Below, piece by piece: positions 44,301-57,559 of a DNA stretch of 64,000 nucleotides (the stretch's first letter is position 1; each line of letters begins with the position of its first letter). This DNA is from Taeniopygia guttata. Its lineage: Eukaryota > Chordata > Aves > Passeriformes > Estrildidae. The notes under the pieces are model-generated. The model was not told where the DNA came from and did no database searches. It worked only from the letters and a program-made list of their open reading frames with translations. A program made the position numbers and the translations under genes. The stretch spans positions 21,515,063-21,579,062 of the forward strand of contig NC_133063.1 of the NCBI RefSeq assembly GCF_048771995.1. The letters run 5' to 3'.

Positions 44301-45244
44301 ACTGCAAAAACAGGATCAAAGCACAGATGAGCTCTAAACCTCAATAAAAGCATTCAGCACACATAGAGTTCTCACCTGACAGGTTTCCCTACAGTAGAGA
44401 AGGCAGGTTCAGCCTATTGACTGATCCCAGCATTTACAATGCAATCTTCCCTAAATTTCCCTGTTCTTATTTTTGTACTATATATTAGTATTTAGGTGCA
44501 ATTGGAGTGGCTCAGGTCATACCTACCCTTGTTGCTGATGGTGTAAATTTCTCTCACCTGGCTCAGACGCAGTCGATGAACCACAGAGCAGGTGCCCAGT
44601 AAGGGGCAGGAACGCAGGGATGGAGGGGTGTGTTGATATCACTGTTAGCTCATCATGAACCCAGTTCATCCAAAGAGAGTGACTCCACCCCAGCTGCTGC
44701 CTCAGCAGCAGGACATCTCCTCCTCTCTGCCCTGGCTGACAGGTGCTGTGGGTTTCATCAGCTGCAGAGAACCATCAAATTCCCCTCCCTGAGAGGTTTC
44801 CAGCAGAGCCCTGCAAGCGACCCTCCATTCCACCCCCCTTAGCAGGTGCTGTGGGTGCAGATTTGGGTGTGGTAATCACTGTGGGAGGAGTCTCAAGCAT
44901 TCCAGCCACATTCCATCCAGGGACAGCAACTGCATTTTACCCTGTAATTTCTGTACTGTTATAGCTTCTGTTAGGATAGAACTTCTCAGTTTCCTCTGAT
45001 TTTACCCTCAGCCATATTTCCACAGCAAGTACTTCTGAAAATTCCTTGTGAGGAGTTAAGAGCTGATTGAAGTGCACTGTGCAAAACCAAGAGCTTGTTA
45101 ACCAACAAAGTCAAAAGAGTGGGCTGGCTGCTGGACTTAGGGCAACTGTAAAATAAAAGCACAAGGGTTCTCTGACAAGTGTCAGGGGTCTATTTTCAGC
45201 CAGATGAGAATTTATGATGAACATCATGCCCCACTGCAGTGGGT
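38341..45244. other. AT-rich gene desert
   Basis: No supported gene. A-runs lie at about 40545 and 40562 and a 23-base T-run at about 41687-41708. The 39.0-39.4 kb part is somewhat GC-richer, with overlapping frames on both strands (160 and 99 codons) that show no domain. The 43.9-44.25 kb part is also GC-richer ('cggccggtgctgccggtgcc', AATAAG near 44234) and may be an old LTR piece, not assigned. Confidence 0.5.
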
Positions 45245-45724
45245 TGTGACACCTTCCCAGTTTTAGATTGGATTGATGCTTTAAGTTTTAGCTTTCATAT
45301 TTTTCAGATTCTGTGCTGCCTAGGTGTGTAGCTCTCAGCTTCATATTAGGTGTTAGCAAGTTCTCTTCACAGGGTAGGTAGACAAAACAATCCTTTTCCA
45401 GCTTGAGACCAAATGTTGCAAGCTTCAGGCTCAAAAAGCATAAACAGCGGGGAACTGAAGAGAGCAAACAAGGAGGATAGAATGTCAGAACCAAAGTGAT
45501 AATTGGACAATTAACCCCAATATGCAAATGGACTAAAACTTTATAAAAGTGTGAAACCTTGTGACCACTTGCCCATTTCTTGATCATTTTGGGTCCCTCT
45601 TGGCTGTAGCCCTGCTGGGCTCTTGTACTGCCCAAGGTGTATCCATTGAGGCCTTTTAATTTATACCTACTTTGTTCTTTAACTCTGTCTAGCCTCTGAT
45701 CTAGGTCAGCCTCTCGAGGCATCA
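45245..45724 (+). mobile_element. ERVL-type LTR, forward orientation
   Basis: Runs from about TGTGACACC (45245) to CTCGAGGCATCA (45724). It has a clear TATA box 'actttataaaagtgtg' (about 45537-45552) and the downstream blocks 'cttgcccatttcttgatc' and 'tcttgtactgcccaagg' typical of a songbird LTR family. A decayed polyadenylation signal (AATTTATACC) lies at about 45659. No coding DNA is attached and no clean target duplication was found, so it is a solo or fragmentary LTR. The start is approximate. Confidence 0.7.
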
Positions 45725-48700
45725 AGATGATCCTTAAGATGGTCCCCTACAGCCCAAAGTTTTATGTGGTTTTGTGATTTTATGAGATAGAAATGTGCAC
45801 AGAAAGTGGAAAGAATGAGTTATAACTCAGCAAGTCAAAAGTGTTCACACTTCTAAGACTTTCTTCTCATTTTTCCATCCTTTATTTCTGCTACCACTCT
45901 TCTCCACCCTCTCCATATAGCAAAAAGTCAAACTGGAGTTGTGTCATAGAGGAAATACAATGAAGATTTAGAGTCTGCACATTTTGGATAGGGTTTTTTT
46001 CAATTCAACCATGAAAGGAGATATGTACAGTAACAGAGAAATACGCATTTTAAGATCATGCAGTGCACATACTGTCATGAATTAAGCTACAGAAATGCAT
46101 GTTATACAAGTGAAATACATGTGAAATGTGTACTAGTGTACGGAAGGATGCAAACCTTGCCTGCTTTTTGTTCTAGAGTTCTTTAAGGTCATGAGGGTTC
46201 TCCCACAAGGGGTATTCTAGTTGTGCCCTTGGCATTGCTGTGCTCGCCTGCCAGTGCTACAGATTGAGCAAATCTTTCACTCCTAATGAAAGCATTCCTC
46301 TTCACAGAAGCTGTCAGACATAAACTACACTAAGTGTGTGGGGTATACCAGAAATAAAAACAAAACTTTAAAAAGCAGCACAGAAATTCAGTGGAAATTA
46401 GGAAAGGCAATCTGCTTGGCAGAGCTGCATGTTGCCTTTTTTGTGTCCTATTTTGACATCCCACTCCAGGCACCCAGATTTGTCTGACATAAATCCGTAA
46501 ATCTTTGCTAGTTCCCTATTTCCCTGCCAAAACCTAAGAAACAACAATGATCAAGTACGTGCATTTAGCTAAGCTATTGTTTGCTTCAACAGTGTTCTTT
46601 TTGTTTCCCTTATTCTTGCAGAAATAATTCTTTATTCAGGAAAAAATCTGTATCCTGAAACAGTAGTACATGATCTTTTTCTGCTTTCCAAATGTCTTTT
46701 CAGGTTTATTGTGTGGACACTTTCAACTCAGTGTGTTCATGCAAGGTGTTATGAGAAAGGTGTAATACAGTTATTTTTATTAATTATTCTATTTAAAAGA
46801 AATGAAAATTTCTCTATACAAGCATGTCTTTTTTTCCCCCATCCCTCCTACTCATTTGACATTTTGTAAAAATGTTTTTTGCAGTTACCCAGGATTGCAG
46901 ATTTTATGCAGCACAGCTGCTAAATATCAAGGGGCACATGAAGTCATGTTGATCTAATGAGGATAGTGCTGCAAAGGCTACAACAGAAAAGCTTGTGAAG
47001 TAATAAAGCCCCTAATTATCAGTCTCTTCAAAGCACATTGTTAAAAGTTTTCTTCCAATATTTTGTATTTGTACAAAACTAACCCCAAAGAAAATGCTTC
47101 TCCTGTTTATCCCTCCTGGTGCCTAATTTTGAAATGCATAACTTAGCAGACTCTGCCTCAAATGGCAAACTAAATTAAGACTCTGACTCAGGAAAGCAAA
47201 TTTGCATATGTTTAATACTATGGAAAAGAGGAAACTGTTTAGTCTTGTGGGTTCAATTGAGTGGATGGAGTCAGGAGAAGAAATTAATTTGTAGCTGAAG
47301 TTCTTTAATTTGCAATAGCTTGAAATTCTGGTTTAGAAGCTCCTGAGGGTGAACAAGTTCAGGACTTTTTTTTTTCCTCCAAAACAAAGCAGCCTGTCCA
47401 ACTGTAAATAGTGGGGAAAAATATCCCAAAAAATTAAATATGTTTTCTCTTGCCAATTATTTTGCAATTTTTAGAGGTGTTTACATTTACACTCAATTTT
47501 AATGGCATCCTTTGAGTCCCTATTATTAAGACCATGAAGTCTGCAGATTCTCATGAATGACATTGGTTCTGGACTCCAAGCCATCAGGATAACAGATGCC
47601 TTAATTCCATACATGTGTTAAACAGGAAACAGAAAAAAGAATTGACATTATCTAGTTGCACTCTTTTTATATCACTCCTTTATTATTATTTTTTTTCCTC
47701 CCTTATGACTTGGATCATTTTTCTGTCCACTATCATGGGTCTCTTAGGCAATACAGCATTAAGCTGAAGTTTGATAGTGGCTGAACAGAGAAGCTAAAGT
47801 ATCATCCTGGTGACAGATAAGAGATAGAGAAGCAATTTAGAAAAACATATCTTATTTTCATTGTCTGTCAGTGAAATTTATACTGAAGTATTTTAATAAA
47901 ATCTCATTTAAGTCGAAGCAGTCATCAAGGACAATTAGCAAAGCAAATCGGAGGGGAAATGAGTTGCAGAGATGCTGAGGGAGTGAAAGAAAAGAATGTT
48001 GGAGGAAAAAATATGGAAATCCCATTCATCAGCATCTAAGCAAACTTGTAGTATTTAGAGAATTGACATGGAAGATGATTTAAACCCCTTCTGTCCCCAT
48101 CTCACCAACTGTCATGTTGCTGCCTAAATTTGCTTCCCATTCTTTTCTCGAGTGTTCCAAAGAAGCCCAGACCCTCTTGCAGAGATAATTTTCCATAAGA
48201 AATAGATTATCAAGGAAGGAACATGTGGCTGTTGGTAATTATTGATGTGAAGTAAATAAGAGGGATAACATACCAGGGTAAGCATTAAAAAATGCAGTTT
48301 CTTGGCAACTGAGCATAAGAAGCAGTTAGTGGAGCTCAATGGCACAACAACAAAAGAGCAAGGGACTGGGAAGCAGTGAGAGAATAATATAAGGTAGAAG
48401 CAACAAGAACAAGAAAATGAGGATAAGCTGGGAGTTATGTGGAGTGGGAGTGGTTCGGAGTTGCATGTTTGTGGGAGCTGGTGTGTGTTGTTAACTTCTT
48501 TCTCAGCAGCATCAGCAGTACCACTGCTTTATTCTGTGGTTTGCCAAAAAGACACCAAGTCATAATTCTTGCTGCCATTCTGGGGTAGAAATTGGGGAAG
48601 TCCATCAAACAACTAGAAGCTGCCATTATAAGTAAAATTCTAAAATTAATTTGCTGCTCTTGTATTCATAGTTCCTAAAAGCTTTTTCATGGCAGTGGGA

Positions 48701-51700
48701 GGGCAAAGGCACTGATTGGTCTTCCTAGGAAGAAAGGATTAGATGCCAATTTTAAAAAGCATACATGAAAAAGGAGTTATAAACCACATCAGATGTTATG
48801 CTAAAACAGATCTGTGGTGAAGACAGAGGCCTTTATTTGGCCAGTCAAGGTTGGCAAACATGGATGTAGTAATCAGGAATTCTCAGATACCTTCCTGGCT
48901 CTGCAGTAGCAGTGACATGCAGCAGTTGCTCAGTGAATGCTGCTGTTGCTAGCATATGCATAAAAAGCCCATAAATTTGTTTTAGCTCATTTCCCAGGAG
49001 AGGCAAAATAATTTCATGGAGTTAGTTATTATGTGCAGATATGTATTTTTTTTTTCAGAGTTGGTGTGAGTTAGTGACTGAGTAGCAAAACAAACTTGCA
49101 ATTCCTTTATGAATCCCACAAGCCAGGCTTTTAATTTCCCTTAAAGGCAGGGCAGCCAAATGAAACAGTGGAATGTACTCAATGTAAGCAAGTGTCAGAG
49201 GGTAACAGGAAATACATCTCTCCCTAAGGTTTTCTTGAAGATCTTAACTATCATTTTACAGTATTAGTGTTAGTAATCAGTATTCATCAGTATTAGTCCA
49301 TCTTACTCTCTTTGGTCTGACACAACTACTGAAAGGATTGGGGTCTCACAAAGAAAACCCTCCATCTTCTGCATGAACATCAAACCTACCCAGATTTATT
49401 TTGGGGGGTTATCGGAGTACCTGCCATCATTAATCATATTGTATTGAAAGGTGCCATGTGGCCAGGAAAACGAGGAGAGGAAACCAGTGAAGTACAGCCT
49501 GGTAACCATGTCTTTCACGAGGAAGCAGAGTTTCAATGCGAATGGAAAATTCAGTGTAGTATGTGCCTAAAGAATCTTATATATAAGAAGCCTAGGAGCT
49601 TTCCTTCCCAGGATAGATTTTGGAGGTGTAAATGAGGAGGTCACAGTTTGTAATTGTGCCCTATTACTATCTAATATTAATAACAGCGGGGGATCTCTTA
49701 ACTCTGCCTTCTCATATTTGGTCCCTTTCATAGCAGCAGATGGGACACAATTTCTGATGTAGAAATAGATTGTCCCAGGAGTTTGGTCTGATTTGCAAGT
49801 CACTCATATTTTAGCTTTCTCTCAGTAGAGGTGGTGATTTATTCCTAAACCCACCGTGGCTCTGTGCTTACTTATTTTACTGTAATGAAAATGCTGGTGT
49901 TGTGCCTGCACTGGAGGTGTGCTGCAAATTCAGTGTAGGTGGATCAAAGAATCTGCTACAGTGACACAGAACTTATTTCCGTGGGAACCTGGGGAAAAAA
50001 AATATATTGGAAATCCTACTGCAGATATCAGCAGTGGTCAGGAGCTGGCTGTGAGAGATGGAAATAATGGAGAAGGGTCCAGGAACAGGATGAGCTGAGC
50101 AGAGGAACCAAAACCTCAGATCCTGGAAAATCCTGACTTCGACTGTAATTTAAAGAGAATTGTTGTGTTGTGAGAGAAGTCTTAATGCTAGTTCTCAGCA
50201 CTTTTACAAGTTAGTTTCATCATCTGTTGGGCAAAAATTATAAAAGGAGTGGAAAATGTCAGTCTGTTTTCTGTTATTTTGGTGCCTTTTCCATTTTAAA
50301 TCTGATGTGTACTTTCCCATTAGTTTCAATGCATGTTATACTTAGTCTTATTCTGCTGCTTGAATGTATTTTATTGCCCATTATGTCTTTTCAGTAAGGT
50401 CTTTACAAAACTAACCACAATTAATTACTTCAAACAGCCTTCAATCTTTATTTGAAGCCTATTTGTTATTCCAAAGCTGTTTGATCACCTGGGATCAACC
50501 CATTCCTTGCCTTTCCCTTAGAGAGAATCTTAGAGAAGCAGCAATTCATTACAGCAAAGAACAATTAATACACTTAAAACCAGGCTACTATACAGGTTTT
50601 CCTGTAGAAATGGCATGAGCTATCCTCCTGGAGTATTTTAAGGATTTTCTTCTGAAGTGATGCTTCTGACACTTAAGTCTTTCAGATTCTGCCCTCTAAA
50701 AGGGAACTCTCTCCACAAAGCCATAAGGAGCTAAGGCTGTCCCTTGAGCTCCCTGGTTAATGACTGTGGTATATTTAATAACCACAAGAAATGCAGGAGT
50801 GGACTATTCATATCTGATCAGGCTGCCAGTGTTAAGATGTTTCCTTGCCTATTATCTTTCTGTTTCACCCCTTTTGTCTCACTTTCCACCAATTCTACCT
50901 TTATTATCTCATGAAAGATGTAAATGCTGGAGCTTCCAGAGACCCTGTGTGGCACAGCCTACCTAGCCCAGAGTCCATGCTGTTTAACCTGTCAGTCTCC
51001 TCTGCCTCTAGAGAAGCCCTTCTGTGCATCCAGGCATGAAATTCCTGGTGCCTGTCTGAGAGGCAAAAGCTACATCATTCTTTTCTTCAATGCCTCCTTA
51101 AAACTTCTTGTTGGTTATGCAAAAAGAAAAAACAAAAAAGAAAACAAACAAACAAACAAACAAAAAACACCACAAAAAAAACCCCCCAAAACACATAGGG
51201 CTTCTGAAAAATTATCTTTTGTGATTTTAAGACCACATTTCATCAAACCAGGACACTTTTTTCACTGTAACTTTTATAGGTATGTGCTCACTATTTGTAC
51301 ATTTTAACTCATCAATTTGTTCTGATCCCAGCTGTACCTACTGTCCTTTGAGTGATGATGAAAGTACTTCTGCCTTTTTTCTGCCCACATCTGATGCATT
51401 GGAGCCTTTTACATAACACCAACTCCTGTAACAATCTGTCTCCTCCATATACAGCATTTTCAGAGGCTTGTAACATTTTCATAGGTAAACAAAAGTCAGA
51501 TCTCTAATCTAGCCACTCAGTGTGCTGTGTTTTAATTTCTGGAGGCAGAAATAATTCTGAGTTTTGTTTGTCTAAATTTGTTTTGGGGTTTTGGGGTTGG
51601 GATTTTTTACTATGTTGGAAATATATGGGGTTTGGAGAAACCTCCTTTTGTTTCAATTTTAGTGTAATATCACAGAGATGTATGTAAGTTCACAATGAAG

Positions 51701-54700
51701 GAAATAAATATGAGAGTGAAAAACAACATGCTGTTCAAATCTGCAAAGCATATATGCAAAGATGATAATTCCTCGTTCTTTCCATGTTTCTTGTAAGCCC
51801 TGTCTAATATGAAAGGCTGCAAGAAGATCCCCATATAATAAATGTAATAGTAGTTGTAAAACTTGAGGAATCTTTGTCATGTCCTTAAGACCTTCTTTAC
51901 ACCCCATGCCACCCCAACTCACTGTACAGTTTTTTGAGCCACGATGCTTGGAGAGCAGCACAACAGTGAATTATGAGGTTGGCTACATAAGGGTTAGAGC
52001 TGTATTTGCAGTTTGTCATATCAGTGATGAAGGGTGTTAAGAAAGCATTTTTTTGCAACTCTTAATTCTTGAAAGATTTCTTAACAAAAAAACAATTAAT
52101 CTGTTTTTGTGAGGCTTCTTTTTTTTTTATTGCAAATAGGTTTGGAATCTCTCTGTCTCTCTGTAGATTTTATTTTCTAGTTGAATATTGTTTTGCTAGA
52201 TTTTTTTCGTTTGTTTGGGGTTTTTTTTCCCTTTGATTTCAGTATCTATTGGAACAATATGTTTTTTTTCCAGGACATGGTACAAACATACAGCAGATGG
52301 TATAAAGTACACAAGAGCCTTGTGATTAATTTTTAAGAGGAAACTACATTATCCTTGCGTGAAATGAAACTTTTAACTCACTTGCCCTTTTCCTGAGGCA
52401 TATGAGACATTCTCCCTTCACTCCGTCTGCCTTTATTCCTGTTACACACTTCCAGAGAGAATAGGAAGGAGTGGTACAGGATTTTATTGCACTGCAACAC
52501 TCTCACAACCTCATTCTCACGTGCATCATGGCAGAGAGAACATGCAGAGAGTCTTTGAGTGGGTTTTTTGAGTACATAATCTCTTTGTAACCCATTCTTT
52601 AACCCTTGGGATTGACAGGGACCTTAATGTGTCCTGTCTGCACCCACCCATAGGCAGCCTCTGAAAAACAAAAGTCACCACTCAAAGGTCCACCAAGGAG
52701 TGATTTATTTCTGAGTCCTCCAGCTGGTGCTCTCTCCTCAATCTCTGCAGTATGAAAAAACAGTTCTTGTTGGGAAGTGTTGGTGTTAAAAAAAAAAAAA
52801 ACCCAAAACATTTTGTAAATCAATGAAACCAATAAGGATTTTGGGGCAGAGGAGATGTACAAATCTACTGATGTTCCTTTCAACACTGCAGTCCTTACCA
52901 TAGAGCTGGAAATCAAGGGCTGTGTCTAGATTAGAAAATTCAATATATTTTGAAACATCTTTGCCCAATGGTGTGAACCGGCACACCAGAGGCCATGGCT
53001 GATCATCATGAACTCTCTTTGTTTCCAGAACAAGAATTTTAAAGAAAATTGCCAGTTAGTAAATGTTCTTGAAGTTTTCTTGCTTCCCAGGAATTGCAGA
53101 GGGACCTGGTGGTTGGCACACACCAAAGCTGTGCCAGGGACTGACCTCGTGAAGTGCTGGCATAGCCAATTGATCTTCTGTGTCCAGGAATGGCCCCAGC
53201 CAGCAATAAATGCACTCATGAGTGTATAAACTTCATTTTCAGAAAGATAATCACCACATTAAATAGATGTCCTTTATGATAAATGCTCTGACTTGTCGTC
53301 ATAGATGACATGCACACTTATGTCTTGGGTTTTTTTCCTGAAAATATTAGAGATATTACACAAATGTCATTTGTGCAGGTTTACCTGAAACTTTTCAGTG
53401 TCGTATCAAATGAAAAAGTCAGCAAGGCAGATGAAAATGTCTCCCTGGTGTAGTAGATATGACTGGTTGGATTCTTGCTTTGTACTAATTTGAGATTATT
53501 TAAAAAGTATGTTTCTTGCTACTTCTCATTTGAGATAACATTTAGTTTAATTGCTTTAAGACTCACTTTGTATATACAATAATTGATTTATTTTCTCAAG
53601 ACAATGAATTTGAATTTCTCGACTACCTAGGTTTCCAATTTTTCCAAAAAGCTTCTGGCAGGCAGGCTCTGTGCTGTGGGAGAGAGACTTTAGCTCACCT
53701 TGAATACCCTGGATGCTCATAGGGCTGCAAGTTTTCCTGTGTCCCAGGATTTTCGCCCACAGACCCTGACCTAGTTTTACCCAGGGAAGTCTGTTGCCAG
53801 CAGTAACTGGGAATCTTCGGTAACAGAGGAGAAGGTGACCAAATTAACAGGTTGGCTTTGGAGTGCATCAGCTCTGCCGTTTGCCTCCACTGCAAAGGTT
53901 TCTCAGAAGAATTACTGTAACATAGCAACATCCACCCAAGGTTCCTCTGTTTCCATCTCATGTTTTTCTTACTAAATATCTCAGTTTCTTAATGAAAGTA
54001 GTGTATGGCACTTAGCAGCTGTTGGAACACTAGTCTTCCCAAAGAATGGAACTGCGTTTTATAGATACTACTCTAACATCCTGAAATGTTTAGCACTGCT
54101 GCTGCCACTTCTGGTTTCTCTTGAGCAGCCTTTTCAGAAACCCTGAGTGGTTCAGAGTGGTTCCTTCTGTTGGGTGGTTCAGGAGCTCTGCAGTAAAGTG
54201 GGAGGGGTGTGTACTTCATATTAAATTTACCACAGTAATTCACAGCAATATCTGAGGGTGTTGACATATTCTGCATGTTCAAGGGGCTTCTGGGGGAGTT
54301 GTCATCTGTGCCAGTTCCTGTCCTCAGCTCCTCTAACACCTATAAAATTATGGATGTGCCAATATCAGTGTGTGGGATGGCTCTACAGGTGAATATGTAT
54401 GTTCACACATAAATATAAATGCATATCCACAATATTATTCAAAACATCTTCCTATGTATCCTGTCTTTCCAATAAAAAGTAAACTTATAAGCCAAAGGTT
54501 GTTTCTGCTGCTGACTTTGTACATGTTAATAGAGGGGAGATTCACAAACTAGATTATTTCCTGCAAAAAGAGATGAACTATCCTGTATTGATTTATCTCC
54601 CATCTGTTAAAGAGCCCAAACCAGCTGACTTCTTAAAGATTGGCAGGATTCTCACAGTTGACAGCAAAAATAACATAAATTATGTTTTCCTGGAGATGAT

Positions 54701-57280
54701 GACAGACACAATGTCTCAGCTTAGTTTATAGCATAAGTTAGAACTCCTTGTGTGTGAATGGAATAATTTTGAGAAAATTCAGTCTGTCATGCAGATTTTT
54801 AATGTCATCTCTACTGATTTTTTTTTTTAAGTTGCTCAGTTCTCTAACAGAGAAAAGAGAAGCACACATGGGTAGCAATAGCTACCCATTCTCAAGCACG
54901 TCCTCCCTGCTGGTGCCCCGGAAATAAAAGGGTTAATCTTGCTGTGAGTGGTCTTCTATTACCTTTGCCTTTTCATCCTTGGAATGACCCACTGCTTTTT
55001 GTTTTGGATTAAATCCCACGGATATCATGGGCCTTGCACGGGGAAGCAGAAAATCTGGTCAGGTGTCAAATAACCTAAATCAACTCCAGGTCTCTTGTAG
55101 GACTGTCTAGTTGGAAAAGTCTTTTGAGCCAAATCAAGCATTTGAAGAAAATAGCATAAAAGAAGAGAGAAAAAATAGCACAGGAAGAAAGACATAAAAG
55201 AAAAATAACTATTAGGGTCTTCCCAGTTATGCATAACCTTAACTTTCTAAGTACGTTTTCAATTACTTTCTATTAAAACCATTTTTTTGCTTTCAGAGAA
55301 ACTTGGGTTTAAGTTCTTTACAAGGAGGAATATTTTTCAGCAGTAGCTGAAAGTTTAAATAGGCTTTTTTCAATGCTCTGAAAAGTTTACTTTCTAAATA
55401 GTGGTGAAAAAGGCATTAACATGACACTGACATTTATACTGTGAGGAGAAAGGAATGAATAAATCAACAGGAAGAATGTGATGAAGTGACACTAAAATGG
55501 AACTATTTGCCTGTGCAGTTTCTCCCACAGTTATATTTGACACAAACTTCTTAAATCTTGAATCTTCTCTGGATTTTACCCAAAATTTCTTGGTCTGTAG
55601 TGATAAACTGCTCATTTATTTATTTTGCCTTTCTGGGATTTATGGGCCCATTAGTAAAGTTATACTGCTGTGGGGAATTTGGGAACCTGGTCTGGGTTTT
55701 ATCCAAAATAAGGAAAAGACAGGTAGAGACTTGCCTCTGCCATCATTGGGTTAATACAAAGAGACTTTCCTTTATTCAGTAACACTCTCTGGGGAGGCAT
55801 GTAGATAATGAAAACCTCACAAAATGCACATGGGGAGCACGTGTGTGAAATGGTTTTTCATCCTCCTCATTGCTGATGCCTGTGAGCAGAGTGTCTCTCC
55901 AAAGCAGGGCAGTGGAATTTCCTCTGTAAATTAAATTTCTCTGAGTTCAGGAGCAGCTGCACAAAGGCAGCTTTTGGGAGGTGCTTGGAGCTCGAGCAGG
56001 TGACAATAAACAGTGGGGTGGAAGGGAAACTCATTGCCCTTCTCCAGCATCCTGAGATGTGATGGATTATCTCATCTTCCTGTTAACAAAATACAACACA
56101 TTTCACAAGATCTTATTACAAAAATGAGACAACACTTATTGTGCCTTCTGACAGGTCTTAACAGCAACCTCCTTCTGAGTGCCAGGTTCATTTTGACTCA
56201 TATCTGTATAATTTTAACCTTATCTGCTTGAGAGAAGTTCTCTTTACAGAATAACTGAGGAGACAGCTGCAAATTCAATGAGAGGTTCATTAGAAAAAAA
56301 CATAATATACTTGAGGTTTTTTCCAAGGCATGTTGTACAAAGTAAACAACTCAACCCAACCCAAAGACTGACATTTAATAATAATACTAGTAGAGCTGGA
56401 TAAAGAAATTTATTTTCATTTTATAGAAAAATTTTAACTTTGCACATCATCTTCTCCAATTCTATATTTTGCAAAAAAATTTTATATACCTAATAATTTG
56501 TTAAAGTGGCAGAAATGTCAACACAGAAAACAATGCAAGTTGTAAATTTTCCCCTACACATGGTTTGATGCACTTAAATAGACATAGTTATTGTTACATT
56601 CTTGCAGAAGTCAACTGGAACAGGTTTTATATTAATAAAATACAAGAAATGTCACACTTTGTAGCCATGGTGAATGAGGAGAGTGTTTCAAAATGTCTGT
56701 TTAGGTATTTTTTGTCACAATTGTGTTCATCTGCACACACTGATTGAACAGACACCCTCTCAGAAACTAAGTCCATTTTAAAATCTACCAGATGGTGAAA
56801 GACTTCCATTGACTCAAGCCTGGATTTTCCCTTATCCATTAGTCAAGTCCTTTTCTTGCCACATTTTTTCTCAATACTTAATGGGTTTGTAATTGCCTGT
56901 GTCTCTGTGATTTGTCCCTGGCAGGAGACCCACTTGTGGTAATACCAAGGACAGTTTCCTCATCACTGACAGCTTTGTTCACTTGCCAGTGGAAATGTCC
57001 TTGTCCAAATCCCTTTTCCCACCATCCTGTTTCTTCCAAGACCTCTGTCAAATCCAGCAGCTGAAAATTTTACACCACAGATTGCAGATCACTCTGAGCA
57101 GTAGATCACCTCCATCAGACAGGAATTTTTCCTACAAATACCATGTGTTTTTTCCAGGGAAAACATTCCTGCACCTTTACCTGTCTTGCAGACTAGATTT
57201 CATAAGCCATGCAGTGAAGTGGTGGGTGATGTGGGAAATTCAGCTGTACAAGTGAAATTTTGTTTACCTTTTTGTGCTTT
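45725..57280. other. AT-rich gene desert
   Basis: About 11.5 kb without a supported gene. It contains an (AAAC)n-like A-rich stretch at 51121-51190 and A/T homopolymers at about 52.8 and 54.82 kb. An imperfect palindrome 'gggtagcaatagctaccc' lies at 54870-54887. Open frames stay at or under 145 codons, and the longest falls in the LTR just before this stretch. No exon pair or repeat family recognised. Confidence 0.5.
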
Positions 57281-57345
57281 CAGGGGAAGGAAGGGGAGGG
57301 AAAGGGAAAGGGAAAGGAAGGGAAAGGGAAAGGAAAGAACCCCAG
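57281..57345 (+). repeat. (GGGAAA)n-like purine microsatellite
   Basis: Imperfect GGGAAA/GGAAGG units, all purine on the plus strand over about 60 bp. It lies about 60 bp upstream of the candidate exon at 57408. Confidence 0.9.
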
Positions 57346-57407
57346 TGACCCTAAAATGCAAAAATGCATTAATACTTTTTTTGTTCTTTTTTTTTTTTTC
57401 TTGCCAG

Positions 57408-57559
57408 TTCAAGTCTATTTCACAGTTACCAGTCACAATGATGATACCATCTCTACTTATGTTTTACAGGCACAAAACTATAATGACACTGGAGTTTTGG
57501 CCAGTGTTTCCTCCACAATTGTGGGTACTCAGGACCCCCAGTGTATGCCATGTATTTTG
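57408..57559 (+). CDS. Candidate internal exon of an unidentified gene
   Basis: 152 bp bounded by a strong acceptor (long T-run, then CTTGCCAG) and a consensus-like donor (TTTTG/GTAAGC). The open reading frame ends exactly at a codon boundary. It encodes about 50 residues including QVYFTVTSHNDDTISTYVLQ, AQNYNDTGVLASVSSTIVG and TQDPQCMPCIL. The composition is balanced, with a possible N-glycosylation site (NDT) and two Cys near the end, and looks like an extracellular beta-strand segment. I do not recognise the protein family. No partner exon could be supported in the window, so it could also be an exon relic or a chance open frame. Confidence 0.35.
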
